A DNA stretch of 64,000 bases, taken from assembly GCA_024398125.1 (NCBI GenBank), contig JAKSJO010000001.1:1-64000 (forward strand). The letters are read 5' to 3'. This document shows positions 45,248 through 52,864 of this stretch, in pieces (the stretch's first letter is position 1; every line of letters starts with the position of its first letter). A model generated the notes under the pieces. That model did not search any database. It saw nothing but the letters and a program-made list of their open reading frames with translations, and had not been told where the DNA came from. The stretch is from Bacteroidales bacterium. GTDB lineage: Bacteria > Bacteroidota > Bacteroidia > Bacteroidales > UBA932. The position numbers and the translations under genes are program-made.

Positions 45248-45348
45248 ATCCGAATCATTAAACGTGAGAAGAGCGAAATGCTAGCTTGAGCAAGCGAGAG
45301 TCGACCTCCTTGCTTCTCTTTTTACCGAAATGGTTTATAAAATAAACT
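45218..45348 (+). repeat. Two copies of an 18-base palindromic operator
   Basis: TGGTTTATAAAATAAACT at 45218-45235 and again, identical, at 45331-45348. The core GTTTAT/ATAAAC is a perfect 6-bp inverted repeat with AAA centre. One copy sits in the promoter spacer, the other 113 bases downstream, 60 bases before the gene. The likely binder is the winged-helix protein encoded at the end of the same operon. Confidence 0.75.
45281..45323 (+). terminator. Leader terminator (possible attenuator) upstream of the membrane protein gene
   Basis: Stem 45289-45298 with 45306-45314 (AGCAAG-C-GAG pairing CTC-CTTGCT, one bulge) followed by TCTCTTTTT. The palindrome GCTTGAGCAAGC (45284-45295) overlaps its 5' arm and could form a competing structure. 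It lies between the promoter and the gene it serves, so either transcription is attenuated here or a short RNA of about 70 bases is made. Confidence 0.55.
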
Positions 45349-45407
45349 GATTATCAACCAAGGTATTCCTGAACAAGATAGGGGGGTGCCGAAAAAAAAA
45401 GACCAAA

Positions 45408-46046
45408 ATGGAAGAAAAAAGAATAAATGAGCAGGAAAGTCTCGAGCTCATTACCCGTATGATAAGTCAGACCAAGCAGGAGTCTGCGATAGGTTCAGGC
45501 AATGTTTTCCTCGTCTGGGGTTATCTCTGTACATTCATGTCCTTGGCGGTATTTGCCATTACCCTTGTCACCAAGGGCGGTGGATGGGGATGGTTGTATC
45601 TCGCGATTCCACTGTTGGGCTTCGCCATCGCAGCCATCGTAGCCAGAAGAACCAGCAAGAAATACAATGGTCCGACCACCTATCAGGGAAAGAGCATCAA
45701 CGCCATCTGGGGAGTTCTGTCATCACTGTTTGGCGCATATGCCAGTATATGTCTTGTTTCTACGATATTCAACTGGGGTGATGCTCATGTGTGGTCTGGA
45801 ATGTTTCTTCTAGGACTTCTACTTCCCGGAATAGGAACATACGCTACCGGAGTCATACTCAAGGAAGGACAGGTCCAGTCGTGCGGACTCACAGGATGTA
45901 TCATTGGACTCTTTTTCCTCCGCGAGTTCTGCAATAGTTCAGCAATCTCACCATCATGGTGTCTGGGAATGGCGTTGGCGATGGTCATCTCACTGGTGAT
46001 TCCTGGTCACATTCTTAACGCAAAGGCAAAACAGGCTAACTCATGA
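45408..46046 (+). CDS. Membrane protein of unknown function, paired with a winged-helix regulator
   Basis: 212 residues with six likely membrane helices (GNVFLVWGYLCTFMSLAVFAI, WLYLAIPLLGFAIAAIVA, AIWGVLSSLFGAYASICLV, SGMFLLGLLLPGIGTYATG, GLTGCIIGLFFL, LGMALAMVISLVIPG) after a charged N-terminus. No transporter motif is recognised. The upstream region is heavily equipped for control: an operator in the promoter, a leader terminator, a second operator, then a run of six G and nine A before the ATG. Its stop overlaps the regulator gene (ATGA), so the two are coupled. Confidence 0.75.
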   Translation: MEEKRINEQESLELITRMISQTKQESAIGSGNVFLVWGYLCTFMSLAVFAITLVTKGGGWGWLYLAIPLLGFAIAAIVARRTSKKYNGPTTYQGKSINAIWGVLSSLFGAYASICLVSTIFNWGDAHVWSGMFLLGLLLPGIGTYATGVILKEGQVQSCGLTGCIIGLFFLREFCNSSAISPSWCLGMALAMVISLVIPGHILNAKAKQANS

Positions 46047-46336
46047 TGCAGGAACTTGATCCATTGCTTCACAGCCAGTTGAGGCTGGCTGTGATGTCCA
46101 TCCTCCTGGGCGTGGAGCAGGCCGACTTCGTCTATCTCAAGGAGAAGACAGAGTCTACTGCCGGCAACTTGAGCGTCCAGCTGGAGAAACTGGCCGCGGC
46201 GGGCTACATTTCAAAGGAGACCGACGGCTCCGGTGCAAAGGCGAGGACCATCTGTCGCATGACTGACACAGGTCGCGCGGCCATGCAGGCTTATGTGGAT
46301 GCGCTGAAGACCTATTTCACCGGCCTTAACCAGTAA
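46043..46336 (+). CDS. Winged-helix transcriptional regulator (HTH_34-like)
   Basis: 97 residues: LRLAVMSILLGVEQADFVYLKEKTESTAGNLSVQLEKLAAAGYISKE, a MarR/ArsR-like winged helix of the small single-domain kind, with a wing TDGSGAKARTICRMTDTGR and a short dimerisation helix. It overlaps the membrane protein gene by four bases. The doubled palindrome upstream of the operon is its likely target, so the operon is probably autoregulated. Effector unknown. Confidence 0.85.
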   Translation: MMQELDPLLHSQLRLAVMSILLGVEQADFVYLKEKTESTAGNLSVQLEKLAAAGYISKETDGSGAKARTICRMTDTGRAAMQAYVDALKTYFTGLNQ

Positions 46337-46466
46337 GAAGACGTTTTGAAACAATACAACTTCAAGAATCTACATAAGCAATTTCGTTAAGAATGATGAA
46401 AAAATAAGTTGGTAAAGATTACCAAGCTATTTTTAAAAATGACTTAATCATTTCAAAACAGCTTCT
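46336..46466. repeat. Intergenic region bounded by the repeated 18-base motif in inverted orientation
   Basis: AGAAGACGTTTTGAAA (46336-46351) and TTTCAAAACAGCTTCT (46451-46466) are inverted copies (14 of 16). Between them are about 100 AT-rich bases without a gene, which contain a small stem (TTGGTAA/TTACCAA at 46411-46427). No target-site duplication is evident. Confidence 0.6.
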
Positions 46467-46472
46467 AAGAAA

Positions 46473-47189
46473 ATGGTGGAGCACAAGGCAATCAATGGGC
46501 TTGATCTTTCGATCGTCAGGGTCGAGAGTCCTCGCGTATGCTACGTCCTTTTGCCGGGAGGGCTGATGAATGATGGCGCTGGCTTCCTTGAAGAGGCTGC
46601 TTTCAGGTATCAAGCGAGCATGGTTGTCGTGTCCGGTATGAATTGGAATGACGATCTGACCCCGTGGCCGGCTGATCCTGTCTTTAAGCGTGAGAAGTCT
46701 TTCGGAGGTAAGGCTGTCGGTTTTCTCAAGATCTTGGAAGATGATATCATGCCTGAGACTGAACGTTTTCTTGGTCTGACACACCCTGTGCCGCAGCAGG
46801 AACAATGTCCGGTCGAGCGCTACCTTGTCGGCGTTTCCCTTTCAGGGCTGTTCGCTCTCTGGTCGGCACATCGTTCCGATTTGTTCGCAGGAATTGCGTC
46901 CATTTCAGGTTCGTTCTGGTATCCACAGTTCGAGGACTGGGTGTTGACTCATGACCTGTCAAATGCTGTGCGCAAGGTGTTCATCAGCCTGGGCGACAGA
47001 GAGAAAGATACCCGGAACAGGGCGATGGCCTCGGTTGAGGTGAATACAGTCAGTATCGTCAGCCATCTCAGGACAGCAGCCGCAGATGTCGATTACCGTC
47101 TTGAAGAGGGAACCACTCATTTTTCTCCTATAATTCCGAGATTGGATGCGGCATTGGACTCCCTTCTCGGATCTGCAGACTCCCGTTGA
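46473..47189 (+). CDS. Alpha/beta-hydrolase, esterase D-like
   Basis: 238 residues, no signal peptide, so cytosolic. The nucleophile elbow is GVSLSG (serine near residue 123) after the strand VERYLVGVS; a later Asp lies in ISLGDREKD and the catalytic His is probably in EGTTHFSP. This pattern resembles putative esterases of the PF00756 type. Substrate unknown. The ATG follows a copy of the repeated motif directly, with no good promoter seen. Confidence 0.75.
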   Translation: MVEHKAINGLDLSIVRVESPRVCYVLLPGGLMNDGAGFLEEAAFRYQASMVVVSGMNWNDDLTPWPADPVFKREKSFGGKAVGFLKILEDDIMPETERFLGLTHPVPQQEQCPVERYLVGVSLSGLFALWSAHRSDLFAGIASISGSFWYPQFEDWVLTHDLSNAVRKVFISLGDREKDTRNRAMASVEVNTVSIVSHLRTAAADVDYRLEEGTTHFSPIIPRLDAALDSLLGSADSR

Positions 47190-47255
47190 ATGATTAAAAA
47201 ACTGTTTTGAAATGAAGTGGATTATTTCAAAGTGACTTCCAAACCCGATAATACT

Positions 47256-48677
47256 ATGAAAAGAATAATGAGAACATCCATATGCATAGCGCTTCTCGTG
47301 GCGGCAGTATCCTGCATGAATAATAGTATTGACTACAGGTCATACTATAACAAGGCTCTGGAGGAGATCTCCAGTGAGGAGAACTTCGGCCGTTCGCTGT
47401 ATAATGACGGTGATATCAAGGCTGCGAGGGTGATCATTGACCATGCGCTGAACATCGAGGGTCTGGTTCCGATGGGTGAAAATGCAAGAATCACCAAGGT
47501 CCCTGCGCACCCGGAGTACAAGAGTGTGGTGAATCCGGGAGGAATCGCCAGATGGGACGTCCAGCCTGAGAATATGAAGTATATCCCATATCTCCAGAAC
47601 TTCCAGTTTGACATGAATGTGATGAGAGGTGATATGGCGGTCAGCCTGGACGGCAAGCCGCTCAGGGCGACCTGGGATTATACGGTCAAGGAGTTCTCCC
47701 CGTCATGTCACGGCACGTTCAGGATTCTCGATGTTCCTGATGAAAAGGTGACCAGCGATGGTTTTGTGGACTATCTCAACAGTGGCGCGTTCAAGGGCTG
47801 TTTTGCGGTAGTGAACTGGCAGCGGTATCTGACTCTTGATGCCCATCATTTCGAGAGATACCTTCCATATATTGGAAAACTTGACCCGGAGAAGATTTCC
47901 GGCGTAATCATGAGGGACTCGGAGCTGTTCCCATACTTCAAGGCCAGAAGCTACTACAACAGTCCGGTTCCTGTCATCATGATGACAGACGACGCAATTG
48001 CCGGTGGCCGCAAGGAGATAAGTGTCGACATCGATGCTGAAATGATCAGCCAGAGAGATGCACACAACATCATTGCATACCTTCCGGGCACAGACATGGA
48101 CTCACGCGAGAGGATCACTTTCATCGCACATTATGACCACCTGGGGCTCATGGGCCGCGACAACCTGTATCCCGGAGCCAACGACAATGCCAGCGGTGCT
48201 GCAATGCTTCTGACTCTGGCAGAGTATTTCAGCAGGAACAGGCCTTCACTCGGTATCGAGTTCATCTGGCTGGATGCGGAAGAGGAGAATCTGCTCGGTG
48301 CATTCTACTATTGCGCTAACCCGACAATGCCGCTTGACGAAATAAGGTTCCTCGTCAATCTGGATATGATAGCAGACGACGGAAACACTCTTGTCGCTGA
48401 GTGCGCAATGAATGGCACCGACCACCTTGCGACCATAGAAGCTATCAACTCCGACAATGACGGATATCCGCCATTTGAGATTGCCCTCCAGGACCTCTCT
48501 GATAACAGCGACCACTACGCCTTTGCCGAAGTGGGAGTTCCATGTATCTACTTCGAGACAGAAGGCAGCTGCTACGTGCATTACCACAGCCCTCGCGATT
48601 CCTATGGAAACTCGACAGACGTTAATTTCGACCGCTTGTTCAGTCTCCTCGTAAAGTACGTGGAATCCCAGCGATAG
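47256..48677 (+). CDS. M28-family zinc peptidase, lipoprotein
   Basis: 473 residues from the ATG at 47256, chosen for its lipoprotein signal (MKRIMRTSICIALLVAAVSC, Cys 20); an upstream in-frame start at 47217 would bury it. The N-terminal part contains a PA-like insert. The M28 metal motifs are clear: FIAHYDHLGLMG, GANDNASGAAMLLTLAEYF, WLDAEEENLLGAFYY, VNLDMIADDGN, and a final HYHSPRDS. Probably an envelope aminopeptidase. Confidence 0.88.
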   Translation: MKRIMRTSICIALLVAAVSCMNNSIDYRSYYNKALEEISSEENFGRSLYNDGDIKAARVIIDHALNIEGLVPMGENARITKVPAHPEYKSVVNPGGIARWDVQPENMKYIPYLQNFQFDMNVMRGDMAVSLDGKPLRATWDYTVKEFSPSCHGTFRILDVPDEKVTSDGFVDYLNSGAFKGCFAVVNWQRYLTLDAHHFERYLPYIGKLDPEKISGVIMRDSELFPYFKARSYYNSPVPVIMMTDDAIAGGRKEISVDIDAEMISQRDAHNIIAYLPGTDMDSRERITFIAHYDHLGLMGRDNLYPGANDNASGAAMLLTLAEYFSRNRPSLGIEFIWLDAEEENLLGAFYYCANPTMPLDEIRFLVNLDMIADDGNTLVAECAMNGTDHLATIEAINSDNDGYPPFEIALQDLSDNSDHYAFAEVGVPCIYFETEGSCYVHYHSPRDSYGNSTDVNFDRLFSLLVKYVESQR

Positions 48678-48799
48678 GGCGACGGCAGCCGCCATTCCTG
48701 ATCGGTTGATTTCACGAAAAAGTCTATGACACTGATGCAAGGTTTTGGGATCATTGGTGTTTTATATATAGAATTGTATTATTAATCCGCCGACAAGAA

Positions 48800-49210
48800 A
48801 TGAGAAAACTTGTATTGATAGCCTTTGCCGCCCTTTCAATTCTAACTGGCTGTTCAAAACTGGAAGTGAATGATGAGAATCTCCTTGGCGAATGGCTGGA
48901 AACATATGAGGACTATCCGTACTTCATGCAGGACGGATTTGTTGAATGGACATTCCGCCCCGACAGCAAGGTTGACATTCATATCTATGATGTCTTTGCT
49001 GGAGATTCCAACGTCAGCATGTCTTTCGAGCTGAAGGAGGTGGACGGCCGGACGGTCATTTCAGTCAATACGGAAATGGATGAAAGCCGGATGTACCCTG
49101 ACTATGTCGTCACCAAACTGACCAGGAACGAAATGGAGTGGCAGATGGTCGGCACCGAATTCACCCCGGGCACCGTCGGCTCGGACTTCAGGCACTTTAC
49201 AAGGAAATAA
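48800..49210 (+). CDS. Small lipoprotein, lipocalin-like
   Basis: 136 residues; the lipobox LTGC places the lipidated Cys at 18. The mature part (LLGEWLETYEDYP... ending DFRHFTRK) is beta-rich and starts like Bacteroidetes lipocalin-like proteins (GxW near the N-terminus). No enzyme motif. Neighbours are a peptidase and an outer-membrane protein. Function unknown. Confidence 0.65.
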   Translation: MRKLVLIAFAALSILTGCSKLEVNDENLLGEWLETYEDYPYFMQDGFVEWTFRPDSKVDIHIYDVFAGDSNVSMSFELKEVDGRTVISVNTEMDESRMYPDYVVTKLTRNEMEWQMVGTEFTPGTVGSDFRHFTRK

Positions 49211-49225
49211 GAAGCCGCATTGAAT

Positions 49226-49243
49226 AAAACAGCTTCTAAGAAA
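49226..49243 (+). repeat. Copy of the interspersed motif (AAAACAGCTTCTAAGAAA)
   Basis: 18 bases identical to 46455-46472. It lies between the lipoprotein gene and the outer-membrane protein gene. Confidence 0.65.
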
Positions 49244-49287
49244 CGTGGCACGAAGATTGATTTAAGGAAGGTGTTAAATAATTATCA

Positions 49288-49815
49288 ATGAAAACACTTT
49301 CAAAACTTGTTTCAGTAGTTGCAATGGCTTTGGCCTGCACTACGGTCTGTGCACAGACAAAGGATTTCCGTTCTCCTGGCTATAAGGGCAGCATTTCCCT
49401 CATGGACCAATACGGGGTATGGGCTGGACTGGAGACTTCTCATGGTCTTATGTTCGACCGTCATAACTATCTGGGTCTGGGTATGAACGCTTCTATCTGT
49501 CTGCCAAAGCTGGATGAAACTCCTCCTGTATTCTCGAATTTCTTCGTCGACTATCATAACTATCTCTTTGACAAGAACAGTACTCCCGTATTAGGTGTCA
49601 AGGCAGGATATATGACAGCACTCAACTCAAAGAAAACCAATGGCTGGAGATTTACCCAGGCGGTATTTGTGGAACCGAATATCGGATGGAGCTGGGCAAT
49701 GAAAAACGGTTGCGGCTTCACGACAAATCTTGGCGCCGCTTTCTACAAGCCTGTCGGTCATTCATCGACAAATCTCGTCGTAATGCCTAAACTCTCACTA
49801 ACCTTGGAATTCTGA
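49288..49815 (+). CDS. Outer-membrane beta-barrel-like protein
   Basis: 175 residues with a signal peptide (MKTLSKLVSVVAMALACTTVCAQ). The mature part has alternating hydrophobic/aromatic strands (YKGSISLMDQYGVWAGLETSHGLMF, YLGLGMNASI, WRFTQAVFVEPNIGWSWAM) and ends LSLTLEF with terminal Phe, typical of small 8-strand barrels. Function unknown. A terminator follows. Confidence 0.75.
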   Translation: MKTLSKLVSVVAMALACTTVCAQTKDFRSPGYKGSISLMDQYGVWAGLETSHGLMFDRHNYLGLGMNASICLPKLDETPPVFSNFFVDYHNYLFDKNSTPVLGVKAGYMTALNSKKTNGWRFTQAVFVEPNIGWSWAMKNGCGFTTNLGAAFYKPVGHSSTNLVVMPKLSLTLEF

Positions 49816-49841
49816 TAAGACAAATTCATACAACCATCAAC

Positions 49842-49871
49842 GCCCCGGACCTTACTGGCTCCGGGGCTTTT
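49842..49871. terminator. Terminator between the outer-membrane protein gene and the HhH protein gene
   Basis: GCCCCGGA/TCCGGGGC stem, 10-base loop, TTTT tail. It lies between convergent genes. Confidence 0.88.
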
Positions 49872-49876
49872 AACAA

Positions 49877-50770
49877 TCATGGCTTTGAGATGCGGCAGCG
49901 GGCGAGCTTGGATCCGTTGGCGGGGGAGAGAATGCCGGCGGCGATGAGGGCGTCGACAGTAAGAGAAGACCGGGAATTGTTGTTGCGGAACAGTACGATG
50001 TCGTGGGCGGTACGTTTGTCGATATACGGATGCCTCGCCAATGCGGTCTCATCCAGCGTCCACAGCGCCAGCGAGTCTGACGGCCCGACCGTGATCAGGT
50101 CCGCGAGAGCGTCAAACTTCTCCTGGTCGAATCTGTAGATGTCCATAAGCTGTTCGGGATAGGAGTAGCCGCCAAGCTCGGCGCGGTGACTGACCATCTT
50201 CGCGGCGAAATATGGACCGATGCCGGGCAGGGCCTCGAATGCGGCAGAGTCGGCGGCATTTATGTCCAGAAGGGGAATGTCGATGAATGGTTCAAGCCGC
50301 TCGAAAACGCTGTCGGCGACGACATAGGACTTGGCAAAGTCGCTTTTGCGGCGGAACTGACCACCCTTCTCGCGATAGTTCAGAATGGATTGTGCCTGAC
50401 GCTCAGTGAAGCCAAGCCGCTGAAAGTCACCCATGGTCGCGGTATTCGGATTGAAGCGGAAACTCTCGACGCGGCGGGTAGGGGAGGCGTCGTAAGCTTT
50501 CCTCGCCACATCGCTATGACTCCCGCTTCGACCGATCACAACCGTTCCATCTTTACGGCCGGAATCAGATCCGACCCTTCCTGCAATCCGCTCCACAAGA
50601 GCCTCATCCGCCACGAATACCGTATCGGGATGGTCCCGATTGGCAGCTATACGAAGCAGGGCGGCCTTGTGAATGAACAATGATGACTGATAACCTACGA
50701 TGAGGAAGGCCAAAGCTATCGCTCCGACCTTGAACGAGGCCGACAGGCCTCTCTTGCTTTCTTTCTCCAC
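49877..50770 (-). CDS. Helix-hairpin-helix (ComEA-like) protein
   Basis: 297 residues with one N-terminal membrane helix (VGAIALAFLIVGYQSSLFI) and a large exported part. Helix-hairpin-helix modules are visible: FNPNTATMGDFQRLGFTERQAQSILNYREKGG, DINAADSAAFEALPGIGPYFAAKMVSHR, and a weaker third (YIDKRTAHDIVLFRNNNS). This arrangement is common in Bacteroidetes ComEA-like proteins, which may bind DNA at the envelope. No other competence gene is near. Confidence 0.82.
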   Translation of the reverse strand: MEKESKRGLSASFKVGAIALAFLIVGYQSSLFIHKAALLRIAANRDHPDTVFVADEALVERIAGRVGSDSGRKDGTVVIGRSGSHSDVARKAYDASPTRRVESFRFNPNTATMGDFQRLGFTERQAQSILNYREKGGQFRRKSDFAKSYVVADSVFERLEPFIDIPLLDINAADSAAFEALPGIGPYFAAKMVSHRAELGGYSYPEQLMDIYRFDQEKFDALADLITVGPSDSLALWTLDETALARHPYIDKRTAHDIVLFRNNNSRSSLTVDALIAAGILSPANGSKLARCRISKP

Positions 50771-50809
50771 GATCTCACTCTCATTTTGAATGCCTTTCGG
50801 CAGGGTTGA

Positions 50810-51607
50810 TTATTCGTCCTCGGAATCAGCGGCATGCTTCATCCTGTACTTGGACATTCTCTTTGGAACTTCTGGAACAATCTCTTCCGCAGCGGCGGCA
50901 GGTTCCTGGACATTTTCTCCGGCACCTTCGACTATGATCACGATCTCTCCCTTTGCCTCATGCTCATTGAACCATTCGGAAATCTCGGAAAGCGTGCCGC
51001 GATGATGGGTCTCGTGCAGCTTCGATATCTCGCGGGCTACACTGCATCTGCGCTCGGGACCGAAAGCCTCGGCGAACTGCTCCAGAGTCTTCGCCAGCCT
51101 GTGGGGAGACTCATAGAAAATCATTGTGCGCCGTTCGCCGGCAAGCGCCTGGAGAATGGTCTGGCGGCCTTTCTTCTGCGGCAGGAAGCCCTCGAAACAG
51201 AATTTGTCGCAAGGAAGTCCGGATGACACGATGGCAGGGATGCAGGCTGTCGCTCCAGGAAGGGTCTGGACCTCGATGCCCTCGTCGGCGCAGGCTCTGG
51301 CAAGCAGGAAACCAGGGTCGGAGATGCCCGGAGTTCCTGCATCGCTGACCAGTGCGACGTCAAGGCCGCCGAGGATGCGCTCCTTCACCATCTCCACGGT
51401 CTGGTGCTCGTTGTACTTGTGATGGGACTGAAGCTTCGCATGGATGTCATAGTGGTGAAGCAGGACGCTTGTGGTGCGGGTATCCTCCGCGAGCACGAGG
51501 TCAACCTCCTTGAGCACACGTATCGCCCTGAAGGTCATATCCTCAAGGTTGCCGACGGGTGTCGGGACAATGTACAGTCTGCCGTGTCCGCGCGATGTCT
51601 TTTCCAT
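50810..51607 (-). CDS. rsmI: 16S rRNA (cytidine-1402-2'-O)-methyltransferase
   Basis: Tetrapyrrole-methylase-fold enzyme that modifies C1402. 265 residues from ATG 51607 (MEKTSRGHGRLYIVPTPVGNLEDMTFRAIRVL); the longer frame starts upstream of the promoter elements and is rejected. VLAEDTRTTSVLLHHYDI, ALVSDAGTPGISDPGFLL and the PGATACIPAIVSSGLP segments are diagnostic. The C-terminal tail is unusually acidic and rich in Ala/Glu (PAAAAEEIVPEVP). Confidence 0.94.
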   Translation of the reverse strand: MEKTSRGHGRLYIVPTPVGNLEDMTFRAIRVLKEVDLVLAEDTRTTSVLLHHYDIHAKLQSHHKYNEHQTVEMVKERILGGLDVALVSDAGTPGISDPGFLLARACADEGIEVQTLPGATACIPAIVSSGLPCDKFCFEGFLPQKKGRQTILQALAGERRTMIFYESPHRLAKTLEQFAEAFGPERRCSVAREISKLHETHHRGTLSEISEWFNEHEAKGEIVIIVEGAGENVQEPAAAAEEIVPEVPKRMSKYRMKHAADSEDE

Positions 51608-51618
51608 GTCAGTTTCAG

Positions 51619-51636
51619 TATATTTGCACAAATATA
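51619..51636. promoter_or_regulatory. Overlapping divergent -7 elements (rsmI and sigma-factor genes)
   Basis: TATATTTGCACAAATATA is a perfect palindrome in which TATATTTG reads as a -7 element on each strand: plus 51619-51626 towards the sigma gene, minus 51636-51629 towards rsmI. Only two bases separate the two elements, so the promoters must compete. Confidence 0.6.
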
Positions 51637-51698
51637 GAAAATTAATGTAGCAAATCGGAATCAGCCTGCGTCTAACGGGCAAAGAGTTTAAAAAGCAG

Positions 51699-52184
51699 AT
51701 GAACGCAAAGGAAATGGAATTCACCAGGATGGTGAAAGAAAACAAGGGAACGATATACACGGTCTGCTATATGTTCTCTAAAGATCCTGCAGAGGTCGAA
51801 GATCTCTTTCAGGAGGTGCTTGTCAATCTGTGGAAGGGTTTCGAAGGCTTCCGCGGAGAGAGCGGACCTGGCACCTGGATCTGGAGGGTGAGCCTGAACA
51901 CCTGCATCTCACAGGAACGAAAGAGCAAGCGCAGACCTGATACCGTCCCTCTTACGATGGATATCAATCTCTTCGAGGACAACGATTCCGATTCAAGGCA
52001 GATCCGCCAGCTTTACTCGAGAATCTCGCGCCTGGGGCCTTTCGACAGGGCGATTGTGCTGCTGTGGCTCGAAAGCATGACCTACGAGGAGATCGGCGAC
52101 ATCGTGGGATTGTCCGCAAAGAACATCTCCGTGCGGCTCGTCCGCATCAGGGAAGAACTCAAGAAAATGTCAAACAAAGAGTAA
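51699..52184 (+). CDS. ECF-type sigma factor
   Basis: 161 residues. Region 2 is seen in IYTVCYMFSKDPAEVEDLFQEVLVNLWKGFEGFRGE and TWIWRVSLNTCISQERKSKRR; region 4 in SRLGPFDRAIVLLWLESMTYEEIGDIVGLSAKNISVRLVRIREEL. It is followed after 12 bases by a membrane protein gene that is probably its partner. Targets unknown. Confidence 0.9.
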   Translation: MNAKEMEFTRMVKENKGTIYTVCYMFSKDPAEVEDLFQEVLVNLWKGFEGFRGESGPGTWIWRVSLNTCISQERKSKRRPDTVPLTMDINLFEDNDSDSRQIRQLYSRISRLGPFDRAIVLLWLESMTYEEIGDIVGLSAKNISVRLVRIREELKKMSNKE

Positions 52185-52196
52185 ACAGGCTTGATT

Positions 52197-52796
52197 ATGG
52201 AAAACAATTTCAACGAACTTGAGGCATTGCGCAAGGATATGTCGCTGCTCAAGAATAAACTCGATACCCAGGAAATCATCAACGAGGAACTGATACACAG
52301 GACGGTCAGGACTTCTCTCAAGGGAATGAGCCGCGATCAGCTCATATGGATATTCATCGCCCTGTTCGGCATTCCTTATTGCACATGGGTCTTTCATGGC
52401 GCGGGATTCTCCATGGCATTTACTATCGCAACTGCCATTTTCCTGGCCGTATGTGCGGTGATAATGGTCTATAACAGAATCCAACTTGCCAAAGTTATGG
52501 ATGTTTCCGACAAGGACCTCCTGAGCTGCGCAGAGGAGCTCCAGAAGATGAAGAAACAGGATATGTCAAGGATAAAATACAGCCTTGGTGTCATGGCGGT
52601 ATGGTTGATCTGGTTCTATTGCGAGATATTCCGTATGGCTCAGACAAGCGGAAATCCGGAGTACTTCATCGGAATGGGAATCGGTGGCCTTGTTGGAGGT
52701 CTGATAGGAGGATTCTTTGGAGTCCGCTACTTCATCAAAAGCCAGAGAGAAATGCAGGAAAACATTGACAGCATCGAGGCATACAAGAATAATTGA
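52197..52796 (+). CDS. Membrane protein, probable partner of the ECF sigma factor
   Basis: 199 residues. The N-terminal 60 residues are soluble, acidic and helical (ELEALRKDMSLLKNKLDTQEIINEEL), then two membrane helices (LIWIFIALFGIPYCTWVFH, FTIATAIFLAVCAVIMVY), a cytosolic loop, and two more helices (LGVMAVWLIWFYCEIF, IGGLVGGLIGGFFGVRYF). It always appears to be transcribed with the sigma gene. A role in holding or releasing the sigma factor is inferred; it has no zinc-binding anti-sigma motif. Confidence 0.7.
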   Translation: MENNFNELEALRKDMSLLKNKLDTQEIINEELIHRTVRTSLKGMSRDQLIWIFIALFGIPYCTWVFHGAGFSMAFTIATAIFLAVCAVIMVYNRIQLAKVMDVSDKDLLSCAEELQKMKKQDMSRIKYSLGVMAVWLIWFYCEIFRMAQTSGNPEYFIGMGIGGLVGGLIGGFFGVRYFIKSQREMQENIDSIEAYKNN

Positions 52797-52809
52797 TAGT
52801 TTTCATCAT

Positions 52810-52845
52810 CCCCGCACATATTGTGTGGGGATTTTCTTATTTTTG
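52810..52845 (+). terminator. Terminator after the sigma/membrane pair, overlapping the next promoter
   Basis: CCCCGCACA/TGTGTGGGG stem with a 3-base loop, followed by ATTTTCTTATTTTTG. The tail contains TATTTTTG (52838-52845), a likely -7 element for the permease gene 20 bases downstream. Confidence 0.8.
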
Positions 52846-52864
52846 TGACAATAACTTCATTGTA

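Noticed and set aside
45381-45400. Phase-variable tract (six G, nine A) ahead of the membrane protein gene
   Set aside because: The runs are short and lie outside the reading frame and outside the promoter spacer, so slippage would have no evident effect.
46336-46466. A transposon of the MITE type
   Set aside because: Inverted ends are present, but there is no target duplication and the distance between paired copies varies from 17 bases to 2 kb, so I report it as a motif rather than an element.
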